NCBI RefSeq assembly: GCF_001423265.1
Contig: NZ_LMND01000001.1
Coordinates: 620,548 to 684,547 of the forward strand
Origin: Methylobacterium sp. Leaf108
Lineage (GTDB): Bacteria > Pseudomonadota > Alphaproteobacteria > Rhizobiales > Beijerinckiaceae
Direction of reading: 5' to 3'
DNA length: 64,000 nt
The notes under the pieces were generated by a model that made no database searches, was not told the origin of the DNA, and saw only the letters and a list, made by a program, of their open reading frames with translations. Position numbers and translations under genes: made by a program. Shown piece by piece: positions 47,606-55,598 of this stretch (positions are counted from its first letter, which is position 1; each line of letters starts with the position of its first letter).

Positions 47606-47781
47606 TCGCCGCTCAACTCATCGAAGAACGCCTTGTCCGCCAGCTGTCCGGTGGGCGCCGGCAGCGGGTGGAGCGCACGACGTTCGGCCTGCCGCACCGC
47701 CTCGGACTTCGTCGTGCCGGTGGCCTTGGCGAGCTGCGCCACGAGATCCGCCGTCGCGTCGTCCTCGATGGTGAGCGGCAT
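47602..47781 (-). CDS. vapB: VapB-like antitoxin
   Basis: A 59-residue protein (MPLTIEDDATADLVAQLAKA...) of the Rv0623-type VapB family: short N-terminal strand, helix TTKSEAVRQAERRAL for DNA binding and dimerisation, then a toxin-wrapping tail. Start ATG 47781; the frame is open to 47862 but the family begins here. It overlaps vapC by ATGA and probably represses its own promoter. Confidence 0.87.
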   Translation of the reverse strand: MPLTIEDDATADLVAQLAKATGTTKSEAVRQAERRALHPLPAPTGQLADKAFFDELSGE

Positions 47782-47864
47782 CCGCCCCTCCGCGAATATC
47801 CTCGACGCACCACAAGGATGTTCGCGGCCTTCACCCCTGTCATCCCTCACCGATCGGATCATCC

Positions 47865-48383
47865 ATGGATGGCCATGTCACCGGCTACGCCAGCCTGTTC
47901 GGCGTGCCCGACCTCGGGCGCGACGTGGTCGCGCCGGGCGCCTTCGCCGCCAGCCTCGCGCAGCGCGGGGCTGCGGGGGTGCGCATGCTCTGGCAGCACG
48001 ATCCGGCCGAGCCGATCGGGCGCTGGCTGGCGCTCACCGAGGACGCCCGCGGCCTCAGGGTCGAGGGCCGGCTCAACCTCGCCGTCCAGCGGGCCCGCGA
48101 GGTCGACGCGCTGATGCGCGAGGGCGGCCTCGACGGGCTTTCGATCGGGTTTCGCACCCTGCGCGCGGCGCCCGAGCGCAACGGCCTGCGCCGCCTCCAG
48201 GCGATCGACCTGTGGGAGATCTCCCTGGTGACCTTCCCGCTCCAGCCGGGCGCGCGCATCGGCGCACCGGCCCGTGCGGCAGCCGACATGCCCGCGCAGC
48301 TGCGGGCGCTCGCCCGCCGCATCGCCCCCCTTTCCACCCGGCCCCGCGCCGCCCCTTCCGCCCCCACCCGAGGTACACGATGA
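47865..48383 (+). CDS. GTA/HK97-family prohead protease (gp4)
   Basis: A 172-residue maturation protease. It has the family opening GYASLFGVPDLGRDVVAPGAF, the catalytic His in MLWQHDPAEPIG and Ser in LSIGFRT, and the LWEISLVTFPLQPGA strand. It cleaves capsid scaffolding and is followed by the capsid gene with an ATGA overlap. Its separation from the portal by the vapBC insert is unusual. Confidence 0.92.
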   Translation: MDGHVTGYASLFGVPDLGRDVVAPGAFAASLAQRGAAGVRMLWQHDPAEPIGRWLALTEDARGLRVEGRLNLAVQRAREVDALMREGGLDGLSIGFRTLRAAPERNGLRRLQAIDLWEISLVTFPLQPGARIGAPARAAADMPAQLRALARRIAPLSTRPRAAPSAPTRGTR

Positions 48384-49645
48384 GCGTCCACGCCCCCTTC
48401 GAGACCGCATCCTCCCCCCTCCTCGAGAACAAGGCGGCGCCGGCCGACGCCGGCACGGCCCTGGCCGAGCTCGCCCAGGCCTTCTCGGCCTTCAAGGAGA
48501 CCAACGACGCCCGCCTGGCGCAGCTCGACGCGCGCCTGGGCACCGACGTGGTGACCGAGGAAAAGCTCGCCCGCATCGACGCGGCCCTCGACGGCGCCCG
48601 CCAGCGCCTCGACCGCCTCGCCCTCGACGGACGCCGGCCGCCCATGGCCAACGGGCCGGTCCCGCGCGACGCCGCCGCCACGGAGCACAAGGCCGCCTTC
48701 GACCTCTACGTCAGGGCCGGCGAGAGCGGCGGCCTCAAGCGCCTGGAGGAGAAGGCGCTCTCGGCCGGCTCCGGGCCGGACGGCGGCTACCTCGTGCCCG
48801 CCACGGTGGAGCGCGAAGTGCTCGTGCGCCTCGCCCGCCTCTCGCCGATCCGGGCGCTGGCCAGCGTGCGGACGATCTCGGGCGGGCAGTACAAGCGCGC
48901 GGTCTCGGTGAGCGAGGCCGTCTCCGGCTGGGTCGCCGAGACCGCGCCGCGGCCGCAGACGGCGAGCCCGACCCTGTCCGAGCTGAGCTTTCCGGCGATG
49001 GAGCTCTATGCCATGCCGGCCGCGACCCAGACGCTGCTCGACGACGCCGTCGTCGACATCGACGCCTGGCTCGCCGACGAGGTCGAGACCGCCTTCGCCG
49101 AGCAGGAGGGCACCGCCTTCGTTACCGGCAACGGTATCAGCCGCCCGCGCGGCCTGCTCGCCTACGACACGGTCGCCAACGCGTCGCTGGTGCCGGGCAA
49201 GCTCGGGACGATTGCCACCGGGGCGGCCGGTGCCTTCCCGGCGGCCAACGCGGCCGACGTGCTGTTCGACCTCGTCTATGCCCTGCGCGCCGGCTACCGC
49301 CAGAACGCCGCCTTCGTGATGAACCGCAAGGTCCAGAGCACGATCCGCAAGATGAAGGATGCCGACGGCAACTACCTCTGGCAGCCGCCCACCGCCGCCG
49401 ACCGCGGCGCCACCCTGCTCGGCTTCCCGGTGGCCGAGGCCGAGGCGATGCCGGATGCGAGCGCGGGCAGCCTCTCGATCGCCTTCGGCGACTTCAAGCG
49501 CGGCTACCTGGTGGTGGACCGCACCGGCCTGCGGGTGCTGCGCGACCCTTATTCGGCCAAGCCCTACGTGCTGTTCTACACCACCAAGCGCGTCGGCGGC
49601 GGCGTGCAGGACTTCGATGCGATCAAGCTGCTGTCGTTCGCTTGA
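48380..49645 (+). CDS. GTA/HK97-family major capsid protein (gp5)
   Basis: The 421-residue capsid protein has an N-terminal coiled-coil scaffold (about 28–80), a processing region, and the HK97 fold from DGGYLVPATVEREVLVRL onward, with the E-loop and P-domain pieces (AFVTGNGISRPRGLL, FVMNRKVQSTIRKMKDADG) intact. It is coupled to the protease gene. A hairpin followed by a T-run lies after the stop. Confidence 0.94.
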   Translation: MSVHAPFETASSPLLENKAAPADAGTALAELAQAFSAFKETNDARLAQLDARLGTDVVTEEKLARIDAALDGARQRLDRLALDGRRPPMANGPVPRDAAATEHKAAFDLYVRAGESGGLKRLEEKALSAGSGPDGGYLVPATVEREVLVRLARLSPIRALASVRTISGGQYKRAVSVSEAVSGWVAETAPRPQTASPTLSELSFPAMELYAMPAATQTLLDDAVVDIDAWLADEVETAFAEQEGTAFVTGNGISRPRGLLAYDTVANASLVPGKLGTIATGAAGAFPAANAADVLFDLVYALRAGYRQNAAFVMNRKVQSTIRKMKDADGNYLWQPPTAADRGATLLGFPVAEAEAMPDASAGSLSIAFGDFKRGYLVVDRTGLRVLRDPYSAKPYVLFYTTKRVGGGVQDFDAIKLLSFA

Positions 49646-49722
49646 ACACCCCGGCCTCCGCCGACGCCGGGCGGAGGCCGGCCGTCCGGACGATGCGCCC
49701 TCGCGATCCCCACCCGCGATCC

Positions 49723-49754
49723 CCACCGTTCTGTAACCGGTGGCTGCATTTTTC
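49723..49754 (+). terminator. Possible terminator after the capsid gene
   Basis: CCACCG (49723–49728) pairs with CGGTGG (49738–49743) around a 9-base loop, and TTTTT follows six bases later. The stem is short, so termination may be partial. It would separate the capsid transcript from the next block of genes. Confidence 0.45.
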
Positions 49755-49825
49755 CCGTCGTACCGCTTCCTTAACCGTTTGGTCATGTCCATAACGCTAC
49801 CTCAGGTTAATCGAGGAGCATCGTA

Positions 49826-50929
49826 ATGAACCTTGACGGAGCGGAGAACGCCAAAGCCGAGGTGTTCAAGCGCGCCTTCCGCTACGCGGAGGTGGCGACG
49901 GCCGCGACCGACGGCGGTGGGCCGATCTTCGCGCCGGCCCCCGACACGGCCGCCCATGCCGACATCGCGCGGGCGAGGCGGGCCGGGGAGATCGATCCCA
50001 AGGAAAAGATCGCGGTCGGCATCCTGCGACGGGGTCGGGGGGACGACCGCGGGCAGGGACTCAAGCTGGGGCTGTTCGTCCAGCACAAGAAGCTGCTCCA
50101 CCATCCCGTCGTCGAGGCGGCGTTGCGTGTCGCGCCCACGGAAGCGGAGGTCATCGTGACCGGCCGGATCCGCAGCCAGGGCAGGCGGAAGGTCAGGACC
50201 TGCCGCCCCCTGCGCATGGGCGAGTCGGTCGGCCATCACCGCATCACCGCCGGCACGATCGGCTGCTTCGGCGTCGATGCGGACGGCCGCGTCGGGTTGA
50301 TCTCGAACAACCACGTCCTGGCCATGAACAACAAAGCCCGAGTGGGCGACATCATCCTCCAGCCGGGCAGGGCCGACGGCGGGGACGCGCGGCAGGCCGC
50401 GCACGTGGTCGCCAAGCTCGGCACCTATGTGCCGCTCGATTTCGACCCGACCTCCTTCAACCTCGTCGACTGCGCCTTCGCACCGCTCGAAGACGGGCAT
50501 GCCCGTCCCGAGCCCTTCCTGGTCGGCGACGGAGAGATCGGTTCGGACGGCTGGAGCATCGGCGATATCGAAGACGTGCTCATCGACGGCGACCCGGTGA
50601 AGAAGGTCGGCCGCACCACCCGCTTCAGCACGGGCGTCGTGGACGCGATCGCGATCGACAACGTCCGGGTCCAGATGGTCAGCGGCGCCGCACCCCGCTT
50701 TGCGATATTCAATCGCCAGATCGCGATCAGCGGCACGGAGAAGACCTTCTCCAAGGGCGGCGACAGCGGTTCGCTGATCTGCACGATGGACGGCCGGCCG
50801 ATCGCCCTGTTGTTCGCCGGAACCGAGACCGGTGGCCGCAACGACCGCGGCATCACTTTTGCAAATCCGATCCGGGCCGTTCTTGATGCACTCGCCGTCG
50901 ATCTCTACAGTCCCGCGACAGGAGTCTGA
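49826..50929 (+). CDS. Trypsin-fold serine protease (Nal1-like)
   Basis: A 367-residue cytoplasmic-looking protease without a signal peptide. The catalytic triad fits His163 (SNNHVLA), Asp215 (LVDCAFA) and Ser314 (GGDSGSLI). Residues ~61–116 form an N-terminal domain rich in beta strands. The start has a strong GAGGAG ribosome binding site. It is followed after two bases by an 81-residue protein that resembles this N-terminal domain. It is not a known GTA gene and lies inside the GTA cluster. Confidence 0.85.
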   Translation: MNLDGAENAKAEVFKRAFRYAEVATAATDGGGPIFAPAPDTAAHADIARARRAGEIDPKEKIAVGILRRGRGDDRGQGLKLGLFVQHKKLLHHPVVEAALRVAPTEAEVIVTGRIRSQGRRKVRTCRPLRMGESVGHHRITAGTIGCFGVDADGRVGLISNNHVLAMNNKARVGDIILQPGRADGGDARQAAHVVAKLGTYVPLDFDPTSFNLVDCAFAPLEDGHARPEPFLVGDGEIGSDGWSIGDIEDVLIDGDPVKKVGRTTRFSTGVVDAIAIDNVRVQMVSGAAPRFAIFNRQIAISGTEKTFSKGGDSGSLICTMDGRPIALLFAGTETGGRNDRGITFANPIRAVLDALAVDLYSPATGV

Positions 50930-50931
50930 CC

Positions 50932-51177
50932 ATGGGTGAGCAGCGGGAGAAGTTGCTGGCGTCGCGGTCGGCGGCCCTGGCTGCGAAGGAGGCGTTCACC
51001 TCTCAATACGCGGCGGGACGGCCGGACCGGGCCGTCGGCCTCGGCGTCAACCGGAGCGGCGACGACTGGGCCGTGAAGGTGTTCGCGCAGACGCCCTCGG
51101 CGGCCGAGGAATTGCCCGATCATTTCGGCGCGTTCGACGTCGAGGTGGAGATCACCGGGCAAGTCAAGATCCGCTAG
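50932..51177 (+). CDS. Small partner protein of the Nal1-like protease
   Basis: An 81-residue protein with AGGAG ribosome binding site, two bases after the protease stop. Residues 33–80 (AVGLGVNRSGDDWAVKVFAQ ... VEVEITGQVKIR) line up with residues ~63–116 of the protease (AVGI, GDD, LFVQ, VIVTGRIR), so it looks like a stand-alone version of the protease's N-terminal domain, perhaps an inhibitor or chaperone. That role is inference. The stop codon falls in a 16-base tandem repeat. Confidence 0.75.
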   Translation: MGEQREKLLASRSAALAAKEAFTSQYAAGRPDRAVGLGVNRSGDDWAVKVFAQTPSAAEELPDHFGAFDVEVEITGQVKIR

Positions 51178-51244
51178 ATCCAAGCTCCGCCAGATCCAAG
51201 CTCCGCTAGATCCAAGCTCCGCTAGATCCAAGATCTGCTAGATC
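51171..51244. repeat. 16-base tandem repeat, about 4.6 copies
   Basis: Units of CCGCTAGATCCAAGCT begin at 51171, 51187, 51203 and 51219, with a partial fifth at 51235; each differs by at most one or two bases. The array starts in the last codons of the small partner gene and ends near the stop of the convergent downstream gene. Confidence 0.9.
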
Positions 51245-51539
51245 ATGGGGGCGGGCGCCACGACGTCCCGGCTTGGCTGCGCTTGAGGTTGGTCCGGAAC
51301 CAGCGTGTCGCGTCGTCGAGGGTGTCGAACGGCTGGACGCGTACGCCCTTCAGGTGGCCGAAGGCGGCTTCGACGAACCAGGCGCCGCTATGCTCGTGAC
51401 CCGGGGTCACGAGGCGCACGAGAACCCCGACCAGCATTCCGTTGGCCATCACCAGCATGCCGTCGCGGTCGAGGCTCGCGGTGTCGACGGCGACCGGCTG
51501 CAGCACCACCAACGTCTCGACGTTGTGCTGCGCGTCCAC
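51243..51539 (-). CDS. Uncharacterised 98-residue protein downstream of a Crp/Fnr gene
   Basis: The GTG at 51539 has an AAGGAG site seven bases upstream and lies two bases after the stop of the Crp/Fnr gene, so they form an operon. The product (VDAQHNVETLVVLQPV..., then GAWFVEAAFGHLKGVRVQPF) is a mix of strands with a Phe/Trp-containing C-terminal half. I recognise no family. Confidence 0.68.
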   Translation of the reverse strand: MDAQHNVETLVVLQPVAVDTASLDRDGMLVMANGMLVGVLVRLVTPGHEHSGAWFVEAAFGHLKGVRVQPFDTLDDATRWFRTNLKRSQAGTSWRPPP

Positions 51540-51541
51540 GG

Positions 51542-52306
51542 TCAAGCTCCTTCGGTTCGACCGAGCCAGGTCGCGCGCCGACGTTCGACCCAGCGCGTGT
51601 TCTTGAGGTGGAGGTAGTTGGCGTTGAAGCCGCAGTAGGCCTTCAGCCGGTCGACGTCGAGAATCGTCAGGACCCGATGCTTGAGCGTGACGAGGCCGAG
51701 CTCGCGCAGTTCGCGCAGGGTGCGGTTCACGTGAACGTTCGAGAGCCCCATCGTGTCGGCGATGTCGGTCTGGGTGAAGGGAAACTGATAGCTGTTGTCG
51801 CGCACGCGACCGACGGCGTCGAGGCGCATCAGGATCTCGCACATGATGTGGGCGATGCGTTGATTTGCCTCGCGCGCTCCCAGATTCACCAGCCACTCGC
51901 GCAGGATGGCTTCATCGACCAGCGCACACCACCAGAAGGCGCGGGTGACGCGGGGATGACTGGCGGTGATCTCGTCGATGGCCGCGCGCGGGATGTCCAC
52001 GATCTGGCACGCCGAGATCGTGCCGATGCTGTGGTCCATCTGGTCGAGGATGAAGACGTTGAGGTCGCAGAAATCGCCCGGCAGGAAGTAGGCCATGATC
52101 TGCCGCTGGCCGTCGGCCAGGACCTTGTAGCGACAGGCGAAACCGTCGAGGACGAGGTGGACGTTCTCGGGTACCTCGCCCTCCCGGATGAGGTCGACGC
52201 GAGCGCCGACCTGCCGCACCTTCGGCACCAGCGCATCGAGGGCGCTGCGGTCGTCGTCCGACAGTGACTCGAAACTTTCGAGCTTCTTGATCAAGGCATG
52301 GTGCAT
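51542..52306 (-). CDS. Crp/Fnr-family transcriptional regulator
   Basis: A 254-residue regulator with an N-terminal cyclic-nucleotide-binding-like domain (about 25–130; LDGFACRYKVLADGQRQIMAYFLPGDFCDL) and a C-terminal winged helix (about 170–225; TQTDIADTMGLSNVHVNRTLREL). It lacks the N-terminal cysteine cluster of Fnr, so it does not look like an oxygen sensor of that type. It is divergent from a second Crp/Fnr gene and co-oriented with a small downstream gene. Confidence 0.9.
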   Translation of the reverse strand: MHHALIKKLESFESLSDDDRSALDALVPKVRQVGARVDLIREGEVPENVHLVLDGFACRYKVLADGQRQIMAYFLPGDFCDLNVFILDQMDHSIGTISACQIVDIPRAAIDEITASHPRVTRAFWWCALVDEAILREWLVNLGAREANQRIAHIMCEILMRLDAVGRVRDNSYQFPFTQTDIADTMGLSNVHVNRTLRELRELGLVTLKHRVLTILDVDRLKAYCGFNANYLHLKNTRWVERRRATWLGRTEGA

Positions 52307-52370
52307 CTATCACGCCATGTGTGTGGCCTTCACGGCCTCAGCACTATGTTGAAAATACAACCTCCGTGCC

Positions 52371-52380
52371 ATCATATGAT
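52371..52380. promoter_or_regulatory. Palindrome between the divergent Crp/Fnr genes
   Basis: ATCATATGAT is a perfect 10-base palindrome in an AT-rich stretch of the 170-base divergent intergenic region. It may be an operator for one of the two regulators, though a 10-base palindrome can occur by chance. Confidence 0.35.
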
Positions 52381-52476
52381 AATGATTGCGTCGATCCCGA
52401 CATGCACGTAAGTCATAAGCATCGTTTGCCGTAGTCACTGGGCGCAGACGACTGAGGGTTTTTGCTCCCGCCCCCG

Positions 52477-53226
52477 ATGCGGACGGGACCATTGCCACAC
52501 CCACTTCAGACTGCTTGCGCGAACCGGCTTCTCAGCTTCATGGCGCCGGACGACTTCTCGACGATACAGCCGTATCTCGAGACGACGCCGCTCCGGACCG
52601 GTGACGTCCTGATCCGGGCCGACACCCCGATCCCGACGGCCCACTTCATCGAAGACGGGATCGTCTCCTGCATCGCCGTCGCGGCGGACGGCCAGCAGAT
52701 CGAACTCGGCCTCGTCGGCCGCGAAGGCATGGTCGGCGTGCCGATCCTGCTCGATGCCGAGCGCACGCCCAACGAGGCGCGGGTCCAGGTCGCGGGGACG
52801 GCCTGGTCGATCCCGGCCGCGGCCCTGCGCGAGGCGTTGCGGCAGCGGCCCAGCCTGCACGATTTCCTGCTGCGCTACGCCCAGGCCGTGGCGGTGGAGG
52901 TGGCCGCGACCGCGCTCGCCAACGGCCTCTACAAGATCGAGCGGCGGCTCGCCCGATGGCTGCTGATGTGCCACGACCGGATCGACGGCGATGTCCTGCC
53001 CACGACGCACCGGTTCCTGTCCTTGATGCTCGGGGTCAACCGCACCGGCCTGACCACGGTGGTGGCCGGCCTCGAACGGGCCGGCATCATCGAGACCAGC
53101 CGCGGCTCCATCACCATCCGCGACCGCGACGCGCTGCTGGCCCTCGCGGGCGCCGCCTATGGGGCGCCGGAGGCGGAATACCTCCGGCTCATCGGCGCAG
53201 GCGCCGAGCCCATCCGGCCCGAGTGA
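52477..53226 (+). CDS. Second Crp/Fnr-family transcriptional regulator
   Basis: A 249-residue regulator with a cNMP-binding-like domain (DVLIRADTPIPTAHFIEDGIVS, then EGMVGVPILLD) and a C-terminal helix-turn-helix (LMLGVNRTGLTTVVAGLERAG). The ATG at 52477 is preferred over an in-frame TTG five codons earlier. It ends nine bases before the convergent HWE kinase gene. Signal and targets are unknown. Confidence 0.88.
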   Translation: MRTGPLPHPLQTACANRLLSFMAPDDFSTIQPYLETTPLRTGDVLIRADTPIPTAHFIEDGIVSCIAVAADGQQIELGLVGREGMVGVPILLDAERTPNEARVQVAGTAWSIPAAALREALRQRPSLHDFLLRYAQAVAVEVAATALANGLYKIERRLARWLLMCHDRIDGDVLPTTHRFLSLMLGVNRTGLTTVVAGLERAGIIETSRGSITIRDRDALLALAGAAYGAPEAEYLRLIGAGAEPIRPE

Positions 53227-53235
53227 ACGGCAGCG

Positions 53236-54339
53236 TCAGCGCGCCAGGCAGTCCAGCGGGATCGCGATGCGCACGCTCAGTCCTTCGGGCTCCCACTCCT
53301 GGGCGATCGTTCCGCCGAGCTGTCCGGTGACGCTGCGCTGAACCAGGGCGGAGCCGAACCCCGGCGCGGCCGGTGCGCCCGCCACCGCGGGGCCGCCCCG
53401 CTCGATCCAGGCGAGTTGCATCGCGGCCCCGTCGCGCCGGCAGGTGACGCGGACGTGCCCGGCCTCCCCGGCCAGGGCGCCGTGCCTGACGGCGTTGGTG
53501 GCGAGTTCGTGGACGACGAGGGTCAGGCTCGTGGCGGCGGTGTATCCCACCGGCCCGTCACCGACGGAGTCGACGACGATCCGGGCCCCGCCGTCCGGAT
53601 CGCCGTAGGGCGCGAGCAGGGCGCCCAGGAGAGCCCCCAGCGTCCGGCCCGGCCCGTCCTCGGGCAGGGCGTGGGCGCGGTCGAGGGCGGTGAACCGGTC
53701 CCGCAGGGCCTTGGCGAAGGGCTGCACCGCCGGCAGGCTGCGGGCCGACGAACCGATGAGCCCGTTGACGAGGGCGAAGACGTTTTTCAGGCGGTGGTTC
53801 AGTTCGCGCCGGCGCAGGTCCTGGTCGGCGCCGATCCGGCGCAGGGCCGTCGCGTCCCGCGAGACGGCGAGGAACCCGCGCAGGGCTCCGCGCTCGTCGG
53901 TCATCCGCGTCAGGACCACGTCCCAGTCGCGGCTGTCGCCCTGGGCGGTGGGGCGCTTCAGGAAGAACCGCGACGCGATGCCGGACCGGGCGACCGACAG
54001 GCTGGCGAGGATCGCCATCCGGGCCTCCGCGGGCCAGAGGTCGCTCCAGCGACCGGCTTCGCCCGGCACCATACCGGCATCGTAGAGCGTCTCGGCGGCG
54101 GCGGGATTGGCAAAGCGCAGGTGCCCCTCGCCGTCCAGGACCTCGATGCAGTCGGGCGTGGCCTCGACGATGCCGGCCCCGAGCCGCGCGCCGGACCAGA
54201 GCATGCGGGACAGGGTGGCCGACGCCTCGTTCGGGCTCGGGGCGGAGGGGGCTCGCTGAGCCTCGCCAGACGGTCCCCGTCGGCTCCACCACGGCTGGCC
54301 TTCCTGCACGGAACGGTCACCGTCTCCGCCCTGTGTCAT
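53236..54339 (-). CDS. HWE-family sensor histidine kinase with PAS domain
   Basis: A 367-residue cytoplasmic kinase. A PAS-like domain spans about 55–165 (DCIEVLDGEGHLRFANPAA; FLAVSRDATALRR). The H-box RRELNHRLKNVFALVNGL places the phospho-His at about 182, the N-box is HELATNAVRHGAL, and WIE (LAWIERGG) is the HWE signature. Such kinases often feed PhyR-type general stress responses or single-domain regulators, but no cognate regulator is next to it. A 14-base palindrome lies 82 bases upstream of its start. Confidence 0.9.
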   Translation of the reverse strand: MTQGGDGDRSVQEGQPWWSRRGPSGEAQRAPSAPSPNEASATLSRMLWSGARLGAGIVEATPDCIEVLDGEGHLRFANPAAAETLYDAGMVPGEAGRWSDLWPAEARMAILASLSVARSGIASRFFLKRPTAQGDSRDWDVVLTRMTDERGALRGFLAVSRDATALRRIGADQDLRRRELNHRLKNVFALVNGLIGSSARSLPAVQPFAKALRDRFTALDRAHALPEDGPGRTLGALLGALLAPYGDPDGGARIVVDSVGDGPVGYTAATSLTLVVHELATNAVRHGALAGEAGHVRVTCRRDGAAMQLAWIERGGPAVAGAPAAPGFGSALVQRSVTGQLGGTIAQEWEPEGLSVRIAIPLDCLAR

Positions 54340-54420
54340 CGCGCTTCCTTGCTGGGCCCCGCAAGGCTTCGGGAAAGGTGTCGACCGCCCGAACCGTAAC
54401 CGTATCGTGTTGTCAGGCCA

Positions 54421-54434
54421 CCAACATATGTTGG
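54421..54434. promoter_or_regulatory. Perfect 14-base palindrome upstream of the HWE kinase gene
   Basis: CCAACATATGTTGG is fully symmetric and lies in the 267-base gap between the kinase gene and a protease gene. It is a strong operator candidate by symmetry; the regulator is not identified, though Crp/Fnr genes are nearby. Confidence 0.55.
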
Positions 54435-54606
54435 AAATCGTACAGACGCCCTATCGGGAAGATGTCGCGAAGTGCCGATATCTCGCCCGCCCTCGAAGAC
54501 AGGACCCTCGCAGTAACGCCGTTCCGCAGCGGCGAGCTATGGTGCACGGGAGCTGTCGTCGCCGCCCCGTCGCGGAGGGATGAGCGGCGCTGGACTGGGC
54601 GATGCG

Positions 54607-55470
54607 CTACCGGCGCGCGGGCCGGGCCATCCAGTCGGAGCGGTTGCCGCGGCCGGCGGGCAGGGCCTCGCCGGGCTGGATGCGGGCGAGTTCGGCCGAG
54701 CGCGAGGCGATCCAGCCGGCGTGCTCGCCGGTGGGCGTCACCGCGGTGAAACCGCCGCAGGCGGTGCGGGCGCGGGCGTTCTGGCGCATGGCGCCGCTCG
54801 ACCAGCTCACCACGCCGACGATCTGGTAGCCGCCGCGGCCGCCGCGCAGGATCGGGCCGCCGGAATCGCCCAGGCAGGCGCCCGAGCCGGTGGTCTCGGC
54901 AAAGCGGCGGCGGTCGGTGACCATGGTGACCCTGTTGGCCACCTCGAGCGAGCCGATGGAGACGAGCTGCGCCGAGCGCAGGGTGCCGGCGGTGTTGCGA
55001 CGGTTCTCGGCCACGACGCCGAAGCCGGCGATGTCCACCGCCTCGCCGGTGGTGATGGCGCCGCCGCGCGGGTCGAGGGGCTGGAACTCGGGGCCCAGGG
55101 GCCGCTCCAGCTTGATCAGCGCCAGGTCGATGCCGGGCTGGTCCTCCGGCGTGGTGCCGGGCACGAAGTCGGGGTGCATCGAGGCGGCGACGGCCAGGAC
55201 GCGCTGCTGGCGGAACCGCCGGTCGACGGCCACCACGCTGTAGCCGGCCCGGTGCATCACGCAATGGGCGGCGGTGAGGACGAGGTCCGGACCGATCAGG
55301 GTGCCCGAGCAGATCTCGCCCCGGGTGCTCTCGATGCGCACCACCGAGGCGCGCAGGCCGTCGGGATCGCGCGAGACCGCGCCGTTGATGACCGCCATCG
55401 CCGGGCCGGCGCTCGTCAGCGCGACCAGGGCAGCGCCGAGACGGGCCACGCGCAGGGCATTTACGAGCAT
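54607..55470 (-). CDS. Secreted trypsin-like serine protease
   Basis: The 287-residue protein has a Sec signal (about 1–26, ending GPAMA), an S1 domain with His69 (LTAAHC), Asp in PGIDLALIKL and Ser in CLGDSGGPI, and paired cysteines. VINGA after the signal could be the mature N-terminus. It would act in the periplasm or outside. It is one of two S1 proteases in tandem on the minus strand, both inserted within the GTA cluster. Confidence 0.9.
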   Translation of the reverse strand: MLVNALRVARLGAALVALTSAGPAMAVINGAVSRDPDGLRASVVRIESTRGEICSGTLIGPDLVLTAAHCVMHRAGYSVVAVDRRFRQQRVLAVAASMHPDFVPGTTPEDQPGIDLALIKLERPLGPEFQPLDPRGGAITTGEAVDIAGFGVVAENRRNTAGTLRSAQLVSIGSLEVANRVTMVTDRRRFAETTGSGACLGDSGGPILRGGRGGYQIVGVVSWSSGAMRQNARARTACGGFTAVTPTGEHAGWIASRSAELARIQPGEALPAGRGNRSDWMARPARR

Positions 55471-55598
55471 CGATCTCTCCGGAGTCCGGGGACGCGTGTC
55501 CCAGGGCGGGTCAAGCCTAGCCGAAGGAAGGGTCGTGGCCAAGGCGTGGTTCCATCGCGAGGGCGGCGGCGGTGCGACCCCTCCGGCGGCATGGGTCG

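Noticed and set aside
51727..51740. GTTCACGTGAAC inside a Crp/Fnr gene as a parS site
   Set aside because: It shares only the inner TTCACGTGAA and lacks the outer TTT/AAA positions; it encodes part of the helix-turn-helix.
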